Shown here piece after piece: positions 1 through 10,652 of a stretch of DNA of 64,000 bases. The notes beneath the pieces are model-generated. The model ran no database searches and was not told the origin of the DNA. It saw nothing but the letters and a program-made list of their open reading frames with translations. How positions within the stretch are numbered: position 1 is the first letter of the stretch; every line of letters starts with the position of its first letter. The stretch lies in the NCBI GenBank assembly GCA_016110215.1, contig JADWQD010000007.1, positions 682,001-746,000 of the forward strand, read 5' to 3'. The position numbers were made by a program, and so were the translations under genes. Source of the stretch: Capronia americana (lineage: Eukaryota > Ascomycota > Eurotiomycetes > Chaetothyriales > Herpotrichiellaceae).

Positions 1-1
1 A

Positions 2-1300
2 GACGCCCGTCTGGTCAATCTTTCAGGATTCAACCTCCGCGAAACCTACCAGCCTCCACGAAGAGATCGGGAGCGAGGCAACCGTGGTAGCGGAAGAGGC
101 AGAGACCCGAACGCCGAGCCACTACCCCTTTCCAGTGCGCAGCCTCTTGGGCGAGCGGAGCTGGCTTATCAACGTCAACTCGCGATTCAAAGTTCCCAAT
201 CCGTGTCAGGAAGGACTTTCGGTGGGCAGCTCACTCAGTCTGTACCCACAACCCGCCCGCAGCCGGCATCACCACAGCCAGCCCCATCACTTCCCACGGT
301 TGAGAACCTCACTCTCGAGGAGAGACCAACATCCACGGCGAATTTGACGCCGCAAGAGCAAGTCAGGACATTGCGCCACCAGGCAGTAACCGAACGTGCG
401 ACATCACTTCTCAAAAATGACAGAACGAAACTGTCGCAATTCCGCACTCACGTCTCCGCCTACCGAAGCGGCACTAGCTCTGCAAACGAATTGATTGACG
501 CATTCTTCTCCCTCTTCGACTGCCCCAGTTCCGAATTGGGGAAGCTGATCCGTGAACTGGCAGACTTGTACGAGGATGAAACGAAGCGGCAATCTCTGCT
601 TGAGGCATGGAACAACTGGCGGAGTATCAACGAGGATTACCCTAGCCTGCCCGGCCCCAGCGGCACGTTGCCGGGGGTGTCAAGCGCGACCAGTAGCGGT
701 CGTCGAGTATTGACACTCAAGAAGAGCACGGCCCAATCGTCTCGCTCAGCAGTGGCAAGACAAGACTCTTGGGGGAACTCGACCGCCAGTGGCAGAGTCC
801 GGGACCCTTTCCCTGCGCTGTCAGCTGCTAGCAACGGCTCTTCTCGTGCGTCGGCTATGTCAATCCCTCCAGCATGGGGCAACACTTCCGCTCCCACGAC
901 CTCGAATATCAACACGAGCGCTACATCATACCGCCCGCCACCTACGACGGCATCCACGCTCCGCCAGAAGACCAATTCACGTCAAACTGCTCCACCCCGC
1001 GCGACAGAAGATGCCTTCCCTTCTCTTCCTGCGGCGCCAAAACCGAACACTATGATGGTCGGCTTCAATACGCGGGGCTCGGTGAAATGGCTCGTCTCGC
1101 CCTCTGGATCGGGAACAGCCACGCCCGTCAATCCCTGGAGCAACGGCGGCACGACTCCCACGCCCGCGCAGGCGCAGGCAGCTGTGGCTGCAGCGGCAGA
1201 CAATGCAAGACCCGGCAGTGGAGATGGAGATGGAGACGCCGCGGGGAAGAAAAGAGGCAAGAAGGGAAAGAAGGGAGAAACCCTGTTCCACTTCGGATAA
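2..1300 (+). CDS. HEL2: HEL2/ZNF598-type RING E3 ubiquitin ligase, C-terminal part (5' end outside window)
   Basis: The frame is open from base 2, so the window starts inside the gene and the N-terminal RING and C2H2 fingers lie upstream. What is visible is the C-terminal half: an Arg/Gly-rich stretch, a leucine-rich folded segment (about 60 codons around bases 380-640, ending near LLEAWNNWRSINEDYPSLP), long Ser/Thr/Pro-rich disorder, the conserved short motifs DAFPSLPAAPKPN and GSVKWL, and a basic tail GKKGKKGETLFHFG. These tail motifs are characteristic of fungal Hel2. In yeast and mammals this ligase ubiquitinates 40S proteins on collided ribosomes and starts ribosome-associated quality control; that role is inferred from the family. 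No intron is needed in this part. It converges on the RRM gene to its right. The true start cannot be seen here; an internal GTG at 203 is not an initiation codon. Confidence 0.85.
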   Translation, partial: DARLVNLSGFNLRETYQPPRRDRERGNRGSGRGRDPNAEPLPLSSAQPLGRAELAYQRQLAIQSSQSVSGRTFGGQLTQSVPTTRPQPASPQPAPSLPTVENLTLEERPTSTANLTPQEQVRTLRHQAVTERATSLLKNDRTKLSQFRTHVSAYRSGTSSANELIDAFFSLFDCPSSELGKLIRELADLYEDETKRQSLLEAWNNWRSINEDYPSLPGPSGTLPGVSSATSSGRRVLTLKKSTAQSSRSAVARQDSWGNSTASGRVRDPFPALSAASNGSSRASAMSIPPAWGNTSAPTTSNINTSATSYRPPPTTASTLRQKTNSRQTAPPRATEDAFPSLPAAPKPNTMMVGFNTRGSVKWLVSPSGSGTATPVNPWSNGGTTPTPAQAQAAVAAAADNARPGSGDGDGDAAGKKRGKKGKKGETLFHFG

Positions 1301-1899
1301 GCAACCGTGGAGGAATGGAGACCATTGGGCCCTGGTTGCTCCGGAAACTAGTCTGCGTACGCGCTCGCTGATGATCAGACGGCACGTCTGATCAAGTAGT
1401 CTGAGATGGAACCATTTGGGCGACCCCGTGGCCCTGATAAGAATTCGCTCCAAGCATCTGGAATCTAAAATCCGCTAAGCGCGCACCGCGATCCGTGGCC
1501 GCGATCTGTGTAGCTCGACGGTCGAGTCGGAGCGAGGGTGCACCATCCAGCCCTCGAACGGGGTGGAAAGGAAAGGGGACGGATTCGGTCCAAGTCATCT
1601 AGCCAGCCGGTGGATGCCGAGGGGAGGTACCAAAGGCCTCCAACGATTCAAAGATAAGTGCCAACTGAAGCGCATGTTTGGAAAAGGTGGACTAGGGCGG
1701 CACTCGGGGATCACAATGACTGTTGCAGACGGCGCTTCGGGCACGCCTTTCTCAATTCTGCTATCTGATGTGATTGAACGTGGCCACGTGCGAGCCTCCA
1801 ATGTATGGCCATCCAGCAATTTTATGTTGGCCTAATAGACATCAATCTATGCCCATGTGCCATCCCTTTCCGGCACACTTTTTCTTTCCTGAATCCCTC
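1301..1899. other. Intergenic, convergent 3' ends
   Basis: About 600 bases between the stop codons of the HEL2 gene and the RRM gene. It contains only short chance reading frames and presumably both 3' untranslated regions. I see no RNA gene or repeat in it. Confidence 0.6.
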
Positions 1900-4376
1900 T
1901 CAAGCGCCCATGGGCTCACCATGAAGATAAGGGACGCAGGTGTAGTCCTCAGCGTATTGCACTTGGGCAGGCCACACACCCCGATCTTTCTCCAAAAGGG
2001 CCTTCACCTTGATAGCACTCTTTATATCGCTGAACTCGATTGAAGCACAGCCATCCGCAGCGTAGCTGTACTCAATTACATGCCGGTCGTAGGGAGACTT
2101 GATCTTGTACGGCAGGGCGTTGTAGACGTACTCATCAACTTTATCAATGAAAATGATTCGACTAGCTTGGTTGTTGCTAAAGATCTCGCGATCGACTTCG
2201 TAGTTTCGTGGATAAGTCGGGTCGGTGGGCATCCAGCAGTGAACGGCGACATCTTTGACTCTGAATCGCTTTGCATCGGCATCCTGTCTGGACTTGGCCT
2301 CTTGGTGCTTAATCATGTTGTGCGCAGACCGTTCGAACACGAACACGACTCGAGCTGTCATGAAAGAAGTTGCATTGCCAATTGGTGGGAACAACTGTAT
2401 TGACTCCACAGAGCCTCCCTTGACGATACTGAGGACATCGGTCACAGTACTACCCGCTGGAATGTCATCAATCATGACGGTGCGATACGCGTCGATGGTG
2501 CTGGCTGCATCCTCGGGTAGGTAGCGAACAGGATGGTTCAGGAAGGGGCTATTGCGTTGGAAGGCAGCACCGTTGCCGCCGACTGCTTCGAACTTCTCCT
2601 GCTCGGTCTCGAAAATTGGGTAGTCTTTGTTGACCAGCCATTTCGGTTCTCCGTAAAGATTGCTGCCGATCTTGAAAGTGATACGTTCCTTTCCGGGCCG
2701 GCTTGTGGGACATACAGCTGCCGAAGTGGTCGGTTGTTCATCTTCATCATTTGCTGAGGAGATCGGACTGAGTCTGCCGTACTTCTCATCTTGGGAGGGC
2801 TTCACCGCGCCATCGCTGAGGCGCAGTGCCTCATGCTTACCAATGTGCTCCATTGTGAGATCGGCACCGTTCGACTGCACGTTGGGTAAGAACTCGCTAG
2901 CAAGGGATTAAGAAAGAGCCAACAAACCTTATCCCGAAGGGAGACAATAACAGTCTGGTGACTGCACTTGGCAACAACTTCATTGCTCTAAGGGACGGTC
3001 AGTGATATGCTGCTGGTGACAGACACAAAGAGTGACGGTTACCGAGTTAGCCGTAGTATCCGCTGCAGTCTGCCCATTGTCAGTGCTGATCAATCCAACA
3101 TCTAGATCTGCTCATTCACCTGAAGCTGGATTTGGGTCTGAGTGAGGCTTCCATTGCTGTTGTTCGCTGGGATGTGTTCTTTTGCAGGGATGGTGTCCTT
3201 GCAACCAGCGGCTGATTCAGGGGAAATCTCAATCAGCCTGTTGAGTCTGCCACGTGCATGGGAAGGAGTTTCGGGACTTTTGCTGTCATCTAAACTGCTC
3301 TCGACGGAGAAGTGCTTGCGAAGAGTCCGGCGCAAGACTGATTCGGCAGAATCACCAGTGTCTGGTTTCGCAAGCAGGTCGAGGTTGTAAAGTTGGGCAT
3401 CGTCGACAACCGCCTCATGCTTGGTGGGATTATTGTCCTGACGTTGTTCTTTGTTGTCAAGCTCTTTCCGCTCCTCTTCTTCTCTCTCATTTGCTGCTTC
3501 GCTAAGCCTATTATATTCACGATAGAAATCCCTTAAGGCAGCTTCTTCAGCTTCCTCAGAATATTCCACTGGGTTATGCGACTCATCCGGCTCACAAGTT
3601 TGCTTACTAGCGTTGTGTTTGATGATGGCACCGAGACTCTTGATTGTGATGGTCATGCTTGCAACTTGTTGCTTGCTCCTTCTCAATTGGTCCTCCAGCT
3701 CAACACACTGTGTGATATGTTGCGCCAGGGCTGCCTTTGTGGTGTTATGAGCACGCTGCTCATTCGCAAGAGCGTTACACAAGGTCTCGCCGATCGAAAC
3801 AGAATCAGAAACGGCTGGGCTGAGGACACCGGTTGCTGGCATGAAAGTGGCAGCTGTCGGATTCATGACGGCAGGAGAGGCCATCTGTTGAGCCCAGGCA
3901 GATTGTCAGCCAGACGCATGCCACAATCGCAACAGGGCACTCACGTTGATAGAGCTACTTGGGTGATGATAGTTCACTGAGAACTCAGGCTCCTGCTGGA
4001 CCTGGATGAACGACGTTTTCTTTGCTGGGCTGGCTCCGTCGATAGCGGATCGAAGGGCTGCAGTCCCCAATCGCAGACGAGAATCCCCGATATCAGGCTT
4101 GATGTGTTTGTTGAAGAAATCGCTATCGACTGCAGATTGTTTAGGATGCCGTGGGGTTCTTTCAGAGGACAGAGTGCCGGCATTGTCTTGAAAGGCGCCT
4201 GTTGAAGAAGAAAGTCTCTGCCGCTGTAAAAGCTGCTGCTCAAGGAATTGGTTCGCCGACCGTGTGAGGGATTTGAGGTCCACGGGGTCAACCGGGGTGA
4301 ACTTGAAGCTGCCCAGCTGAGACTGGTTGAGATCCTGGCGCTCCATGGGCGGATATCTGAACAGCAGCTCACTCAT
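1900..4376 (-). CDS. Tandem-RRM RNA-binding protein, five exons
   Basis: Exons read from the minus strand: 4376-3945, 3884-3120, 3069-3043, 2987-2928 and about 2892-1900. All junctions are phase 0, giving about 758 residues. Introns 1-3 have clear GT-AG ends (GTGAGT...CAACAG; GTGAAT...GGGCAG; GTAACC...CTTAG). The fourth would be only about 35 nt and is the weakest join, but the joined protein LRDK/FLPNVQSNG reads smoothly. The first half is low-complexity with a Glu-rich coiled-coil-like stretch (AEEAALRDFYREYNRL). The C-terminal 200 residues hold two RRM-like folds: VMIDDIPAGSTVTDVLSIV...TARVVFVFER, and a second around RIIFIDKVDEYVYNALPYKI...GCASIEFSDIKSAIK. The likely role is RNA binding; the target is unknown. 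The start at 4376 (MSELLFRYPPM) is preferred; an in-frame ATG at 4388 adds four residues. Confidence 0.75.
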
Positions 4377-4586
4377 CTTTGAAGTCATGATGAGCAGCAA
4401 GCGAGAGGCGGAGGGAAGACGATGCACATGAAGAAATGAAGAGGACAAAGGGATAAAGCACGACAGGATGATGTGAGAAACAGCATGTGAGCGAAGATGA
4501 GTCCAGAGTATTGGAGAGCGAAGAGGCAAGATGTGAGAGATGCTGGTGAGAGATGCGTGAGGAAAGAGCAGACATGCCAAAATATC

Positions 4587-4620
4587 ACACCGTCACCGTC
4601 ACCATCACCATCACCGTCAT
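4587..4620. repeat. CACCGT/CACCAT hexanucleotide tract
   Basis: About five and a half consecutive hexamers alternating CACCGT and CACCAT, roughly 210 bases upstream of the RRM gene start. A similar GGTGAC tract (same hexamer on the other strand) lies upstream of the Rho GEF near 16796. Confidence 0.85.
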
Positions 4621-5776
4621 CCTCGTACCTGCCATATCAACATCGGCAACGGCACTTACTTAACCAGAGCTCTTCCTCATCACTCCTCTATCACTCGATG
4701 CCCTCTGATGGCTGCCCTTCTCATCTCGGAGCGTGTTTTGACACGAGTGATAGACGCTGCTTGTCCCAACACATTCTGGTTTTCCCCCCAGCTAGAACGA
4801 CTTCACAGTCCAACCGCCAGTAGCCGTCCCTGCTATCATCAGTAATCACCGAGGCTGCACTGGTTGAGACTTCAGATCCTTGGCGGCTACTTGTTGAGGT
4901 TGGTGAGCCAAACTTGCCAAGGCACCCTCATGTGCACTTCCACAACATCACCACAACATCGACGACAGCATCTTCACACCAAGCGAACTGGCTGCGTTGT
5001 GCGACTGTAACCGACGTCGGTGACAAGCGAGGCTATGACTGTCTTCTTGAGGCCTCAGATCACATGCCGAACTGTACCCGCAGATCTACGGTTCTGGTGG
5101 TCTGACATAGGGACAGCTCTCCTCAACTCGAGATCAGATTCAGCTGCACAGAGTCGGGGTCTTTGCCGATTTCCGAGGCTTGCAGTGATCCGTACGAAAG
5201 CCGATGTGTGAAGACGGCCGAAACTTCGATAGAACATGGATAGAAGCCTGGGCCAAGCGACGCAGAAAGAGTTCCATCCACTCACCCGGGCACCCGGGCA
5301 CATGAAATACGAAGACTATCCCCGTCTAAATGCTTACGCGACAATGGAGGTTCGTGGGCGGGAATGCAACCTTGATGCAGGCGCTATCTCACTTGCTGAG
5401 TGTGCTGACCTTTCCTTGGGCACAAACCGGCAATTGACCGGAGGCCCAGGGCCACCCCGCATATCCTTGGCGGACCAGAACTCCCCAGCCTTGGGGGGCG
5501 GCGAGCCTGTAGGGCCAGTGGAAGCCTTCTCCAGGATGCTTCTAGCGTGTCTTGGGCACGGGAAGCTTGGTTGAGACAAGAGACTGTCGACGTCAATGGC
5601 TGGCTCAGGTCCGCACAAGTACACGAGCCTGTCTATCATGCCCACTCCTCCACCTCATGCCTCCGATCACCGTTGCGACCTTCGCGGAGCTAACACCCCA
5701 TGAGGAAGGACAGCATTATCGTGCCAGGATGTGCATCCAGCCTGACGTCTGCTGTCCATTTGCCGACGACATGACT

Positions 5777-5782
5777 TATAAA
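5777..5782 (+). promoter_or_regulatory. Candidate TATA box of the MFS gene
   Basis: TATAAA about 200 bases upstream of the ATG at 5984, in the direction of the MFS gene. It is the only canonical TATA I noticed in this promoter. A leader of about 170 nt would follow. Confidence 0.4.
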
Positions 5783-5983
5783 GCCGGAAGTAGCTGCATG
5801 TCGGCCACTGCAAGTGGTCAGCGGGCCTCCTCTGTTTATCTTGATTAAAAATATCCCATCACGTCTGTGTGACCTCGTCCCGGATTCCTTCCGAGTCGCA
5901 GACCTTTCTCTATTTCCATATAGTTTGCGTGGTTGCTGCCATCTCATCGAAGGACATCCTACTCTGCGTTATCGCCCATCACC

Positions 5984-7994
5984 ATGGAGAAAACTGATCC
6001 CAAGATTTCCGACTCGGACGATGCCCGCGCGCCGTCCGAGAATGAGAAGCACATCGAAGGTGAACAGCCCGTCGATATCCTCACCATCCCCGACCCCGAT
6101 GAAGGCTTGAGTGAAGAAGAGCGGAAGAAAATTGTGGGTGACGACTCGATTGCGCTGTTATGTGTGCGACATGTGTCGTTAATATTCTGCAGGACCGCGC
6201 ATTGCTCTGGAAACTCGACCTTCAACTGATTCCGTGGCTCGCCTTTCTTTATCTCATTTCCTTCCTGGACCGAACGAATATCGGCAATGCCAAAATCGAC
6301 GGCCTTCAAGAAGACCTGAACTTGACCAACAACGAATACAATGACACGCTGACGATCTTTTTCATCTCGTATTCGCTCTTCGAGCCGTTGACCCAGGTTT
6401 TGCTGAAGCGCTTCAAGCCCTCCATATTCTTGCCCACAATTATGGTACTTTGGGGTAGGTGAGACGGTCTTCAACCACGTGGTGAATTTCCACGTGCCGT
6501 GGAGCCAATATCGACTCGGTTACTCTTACTGACCAAGCTTCCCCCTATAGGCATCTGCATGACTACCATGGGTCTTGTCCACAACTTTCAAGGGTTGATG
6601 GCATCGCGATGGTTCCTTGGCTTGACCGAAGCTGGTCTCTTCCCTGGTATGTTGGCTTGCCCCCTTCATTTTGTGGTGGGGAGTTTATCTGACAGACGTC
6701 AAGGTGTGAACTATTACCTATCATGCTGGTACAAACGTTCCGAATTCGGTGTCCGTGCCGCTATTTTCTTCTCTGCAGCAGCACTTGCCGGCTCCTTTGG
6801 TGGTCTTCTCGCGGCGGCGATCGTCCAGATGGACGGAATTGGAGGCAAACCAGGCTGGGCGTGGATCTTTATTCTTGAAGGTCTCGCCACGATTCTTGTA
6901 GCTAGCGCCTCTTTCTTCATGGTATGTAGCCCGGAGTTGCCTTTGCTGATTACGCCTCCTAAACCGAGCTGCAGGTACATGACTTCCCCGACGAAGCCAA
7001 ATTTCTCAGCGAGGACGACAGGCGCCGCGTGATCCGCCGACTGAAACTCGACAAGCAATCCAGCGCCGAGCACGAAGAATTCAAGTTGGAATACCTCTGG
7101 GCCGCGCTCAAGGATTGGAAGACGTTGACCGGCGCCCTCATCTATATGGGCTGTGATGGTGCCCTGTACGCCTTCTCACTGTTCATCCCGACCATCATCC
7201 AGCAAATGGGATACAAGTCGATACACGCCCAGCTGCTGAGCGTCCCGCCTTATGCCGTTGCTGCTGTCGTCACTGTCGCTGTCGGGTTCATTGCGGACAG
7301 AACGGGACAACGAGGTATGTGTCTCTATAGGCCCATTTCCCTGGCCTCCCGTTGACAGTCTGTCTAGGCTACTGTAACATGGTCATGTCCCTCTTCGGGA
7401 TAGTAGGCTTTGCCATGCTTCTCGGCTCAGGGACGCCGCACGTTCAATATGCAGGCACCTTCCTGGGCGCGATGGGAATCTACCCTTGCATTCCGAACAC
7501 GATTACTTGGACCGCTAACAACGTCGAGGGCGTCTACAAGAGAGGTATAGCGTTGGGATTCGTGATCGGGTGGGGAAATCTGAATGGTAAGTCAGCACCC
7601 AGGCACGCTCTACCCTCCTGTCATACAACGAACTCGTCAAGCAAAGATGAGGAGGTCGCGCTTCTTGGCTGTCCCGAGCCGTGGAGCAGCATCTCGGCCT
7701 ACCTCTCCACGGCCATCGGAATTAATTGAGACCCACTAACACTCCGTTCCAGGAATCGTCTCCAGCAACATCTACCGCGCCGAAGACAAACCACGCTTCA
7801 AGCCGGGCCACTCGGTAGTCCTGGCCTATGAAGCCCTGTTCCTGTTGGGCGGTTCAGTCCTGCAACACGTCTTGCTCAGAAGAGAGAATGCGAAGCGTCG
7901 CGCTGGAAAGAGAGATGTTTGGATTCAAGGCAAGACAGAGGAGGAGATCGAGAAGTTGGGCGACAAGAGGCCGGATTTCATCTACACGCTGTAG
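5984..7994 (+). CDS. MFS transporter, anion:cation symporter (Dal5/Tna1-like) family
   Basis: Seven exons: 5984-6133, 6193-6454, 6551-6646, 6704-6921, 6975-7314, 7368-7586 and 7753-7994. Every junction has GT-AG ends and keeps the frame, giving about 508 residues. The start has a strong context (CACCATGG). The protein has a charged N-terminus, then LIPWLAFLYLISFLDRTNIGNAKIDGL, the hallmark first helix and loop of the allantoate/nicotinate permease branch of the major facilitator superfamily. The motif SRWFLGLTEAGLFPG in the fourth/fifth helix region is also typical, and about 12 hydrophobic segments follow. Members import organic anions such as nicotinate, allantoate, pantothenate or biotin precursors at the plasma membrane; the substrate cannot be read from sequence. 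The last intron (166 nt) is longer than the others (53-96 nt). Confidence 0.92.
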
Positions 7995-8443
7995 ACGAGT
8001 GTGGGCGGTAGTGATGATGGATGGAAGAGGAGAGCACGCCAACACTAGGGTCCAAAATTGCAACTCAGTGCTCAGTGACGCGGTGGAGGCTGCTGGAAGC
8101 AAAGAGCCCGTACAACAGCCCATCCAATACAGGCAGTCTGTCCCTCATCGCCGTTTGTATTGCGTTTGATGCGTCCGCCCGCATATGCTGTCATGCTCAT
8201 TGCTCATCGTGGCTCGTTGGACCAGGCTCCTGCCCAGTGTACAGCATCAGCATCTGATCTCATCTCATCTCATTGCGTCGTTATGTCCGAGGACAACATG
8301 TTTCCCCCTTCAATGCCAGCTCACAACACAGCCGCCATCATCGACCGCCGAGGCAGGCGCCGCACCCACCCTCACGCCTCACACTCAGGCTCACCACCCT
8401 CACCCTCATCGCAAGAGTCGTCCCCCATCTCGAAGGCAGGTTC
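7995..8443. other. Intergenic, convergent 3' ends
   Basis: About 450 bases between the MFS stop and the NEDD8-protease stop. It shows only short overlapping chance frames and CA/TC-rich sequence. No feature supported. Confidence 0.6.
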
Positions 8444-9612
8444 CTAACCATGCCTCGGACTCTTGCTCCGATTCGCGCCGGGACTGTCGATCCTCGGCGG
8501 ACTCCTGGACTTGCGCCCCGGATGCGGGGAATTGCTGATACTGCGTCTTCGCTCGCCCTCGCGCCGGAACTCATCGATTATCTTCAACATTTCCTTGCGC
8601 CCCGCCGCGGCATCGACGGTCCTCCCTCCCAATGACATGCTCACTTTGCTGTCCGTCCTGACCATCAACAACCTCTTTAGCAACAGGTGGCGCATGTTCA
8701 AACACACAAACACACCACAGTCGCTGCTGTTGTCCTGCAGTGGCGAGTCACTCAGATTGATGAACCTCAAAGGCCGATTGATCAGCTTGCTCAGTTTCTG
8801 GGTCGCATAGTGTGCTTCGTGTTGGTTGCCGGGTGGCATGCTGTCGTAGTGGAAGGCGACGCCGTCGACGATGGAGACCAAGAGGAGGGACCAGTGCGTG
8901 CCGCCCTCGGCGACAGAGGCAGTGGGGTTGTCGTTAATGGGAAGGAAGATATGCGTGACATTTGTGAAGTCCGGGAGGGCATCCTGCGCGCGCACAACCG
9001 TGAGTGAGGAGAGCAGACATCAAGGATGTGGGAACCGTCAAAGAGACGAGCGGGGCATACCTTGATGGTGCGTGGATCAGGCGTCTGCATGAGCATGAAT
9101 GACATGGTCGGCCGGAGGAGGACGATGTGGCTGTGTTTGTAGTTTGTGAGGTATTCACGTTCCAGATATCTGAAGGTGGCAGGGTCAGATCTCAGCCAGG
9201 TCGCTGTCACTGCGCTGCGTTGATGAAGTTGTACGTACTCTTCCCAGAATGCGATGACCTGGTATCGCAGATACAGTCAGCGTCCATCGTCTGTGCCATG
9301 AAAGGAGGACATCTCATCTCACATTGTCCGTCAACCAGTCGTTCTTCAACACGGAAATATCCTCTCTCGTCACTGTAGGGATCACGGCCCATTTAGCCCA
9401 GCACTCTTTCAACAAGCCAGGGAGATTCAGGGATGCCCGGGGCGACCGCCGCAAGCGCAAGGACACTGACATCTTATGTCATAATCTGTGGTAGAGACAT
9501 ACGAGGTCAGTACGTGGCACAAAGATGTGAGTTGGAAGTGAGGATTGCAAGGTCCGGTAGAGCAACACTCACAGCTCAGATATGCGTCTTCTGGCGCCAG
9601 CTGCTCATCCAT
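8444..9612 (-). CDS. denA: NEDD8-specific cysteine protease (DenA/NEDP1/SENP8 type), six exons
   Basis: Exons on the minus strand: 9612-9573, 9485-9471 (15 nt), 9372-9323, 9258-9239 (20 nt), 9169-9061 and 8983-8444, giving 257 residues. The joined N-terminus reads AYLSYYDIRLTREDISVLKN and DWLTDNVIAFWEEYLER, the family's usual opening, which supports the tiny exons. The C48 catalytic residues are visible: His108 in GGTHWSLLL, Asp125 in HYDSM, Gln161 and Cys167 in LQDNSSDCGVFVC. This family processes NEDD8 and removes it from cullins and other proteins; in Aspergillus the homologue is needed for development (established knowledge). After the protease domain comes an Arg/Ser/Pro-rich basic tail of about 45 residues that the compact SENP8 enzymes lack. 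It is transcribed toward the MFS gene. Confidence 0.88.
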
Positions 9613-10652
9613 ACCGAGTATGTTAGCCGAATTCGATCGTTGTGCGGTGTGGTAGTATCAGCAAGGCGGTAACGGGAGAGTTCTTGTTGTAAAGGCGGGG
9701 GGTGGACAAAAGCACAGGCACGCGCAGGGACACGACTCTGCAGGGTGCGAGTGGGAGGATTCAGCAACCTACCGTTCTTCCAAAGGCCCTGCTCATTCTC
9801 CCTCCGAAGGGATGAAGTTCAGGCATATTGCCCGTCTTCCTCGTCTGCGCAGATGTGTGGTGGAAGCGGGATTGTCGTAAAATGATATCGGGCAGGGTAC
9901 GGGGTGCTGGGCGCAGGCAGGTGGTGAGATAGCAGTTATTTTTGGCTGTTTACCAGCCGCACGCGAGAAAAGGATACTGTCGACAATGCAGCTTCATGTT
10001 ACATCCATAATAAAGACGATCATATACTTATACACTTGCACAGACAGTGGCACCGCGATAGCCAGCCCACATGTACGTCCAGGTAGCTCAGCCATCTACT
10101 TGATCAGACCAAGGAGTCTCGATCCGGCCCCAATACAAAGTATGCAGCGTAGCAAATCCTCTACGTCACCGGCCCCATCGTCGCGGTCAATGCCTCGTAG
10201 ATTCCACATCAAATGCATATCCACGCGCTATGGGTGTAAGCAGGATGGGACAAAGGGCAAAGCTAAATGAGAAATGTTCAATTGTTTGCCTGTACCATGT
10301 AGAGTTTTTCCAACTACAAGATACCTCCATCCGCTGGTGTCTTCAGGGTGCCTTCCATCAAGTCATGTCCGATACCCAGGTACTGTACAGTTGACGCCTC
10401 GCCTTCCCTTTTTTGTTTTGTAGTACATGTCAACGCCGGCCCTCCTTGTTCCGCTTGAACGCTCGAATCACAAGAAATGAAAGAATATTTCCAGGCCTCA
10501 TCGTATGCTGGTGGGTGCTCCTTCAAGTTTTCAGGCACGCTCCGGAACGGTCTGCCTCCCCGTTCTGCTGTGCTTGGGTACGTCCCTCCACCGTTCGAGT
10601 ATCCAAAAATCTCGCCGTATCATAATTCACTCATATCAATATGCATTGTTGC
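9613..10652. other. Intergenic between the NEDD8 protease start and the Rho GEF stop
   Basis: About 1 kb between two minus-strand genes. It should carry the protease promoter and the Rho GEF 3' untranslated region. I see only short unsupported frames. Confidence 0.5.

Larger units (their letters stand above)
4377..5983. promoter_or_regulatory. Divergent intergenic region between the RRM gene and the MFS transporter
   Basis: About 1.6 kb separating two start codons on opposite strands, so it should hold both promoters. It contains a CACCGT/CACCAT hexamer tract near 4587-4620 and a TATA-like box at 5777-5782. I found no supported gene inside it. Confidence 0.5.
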
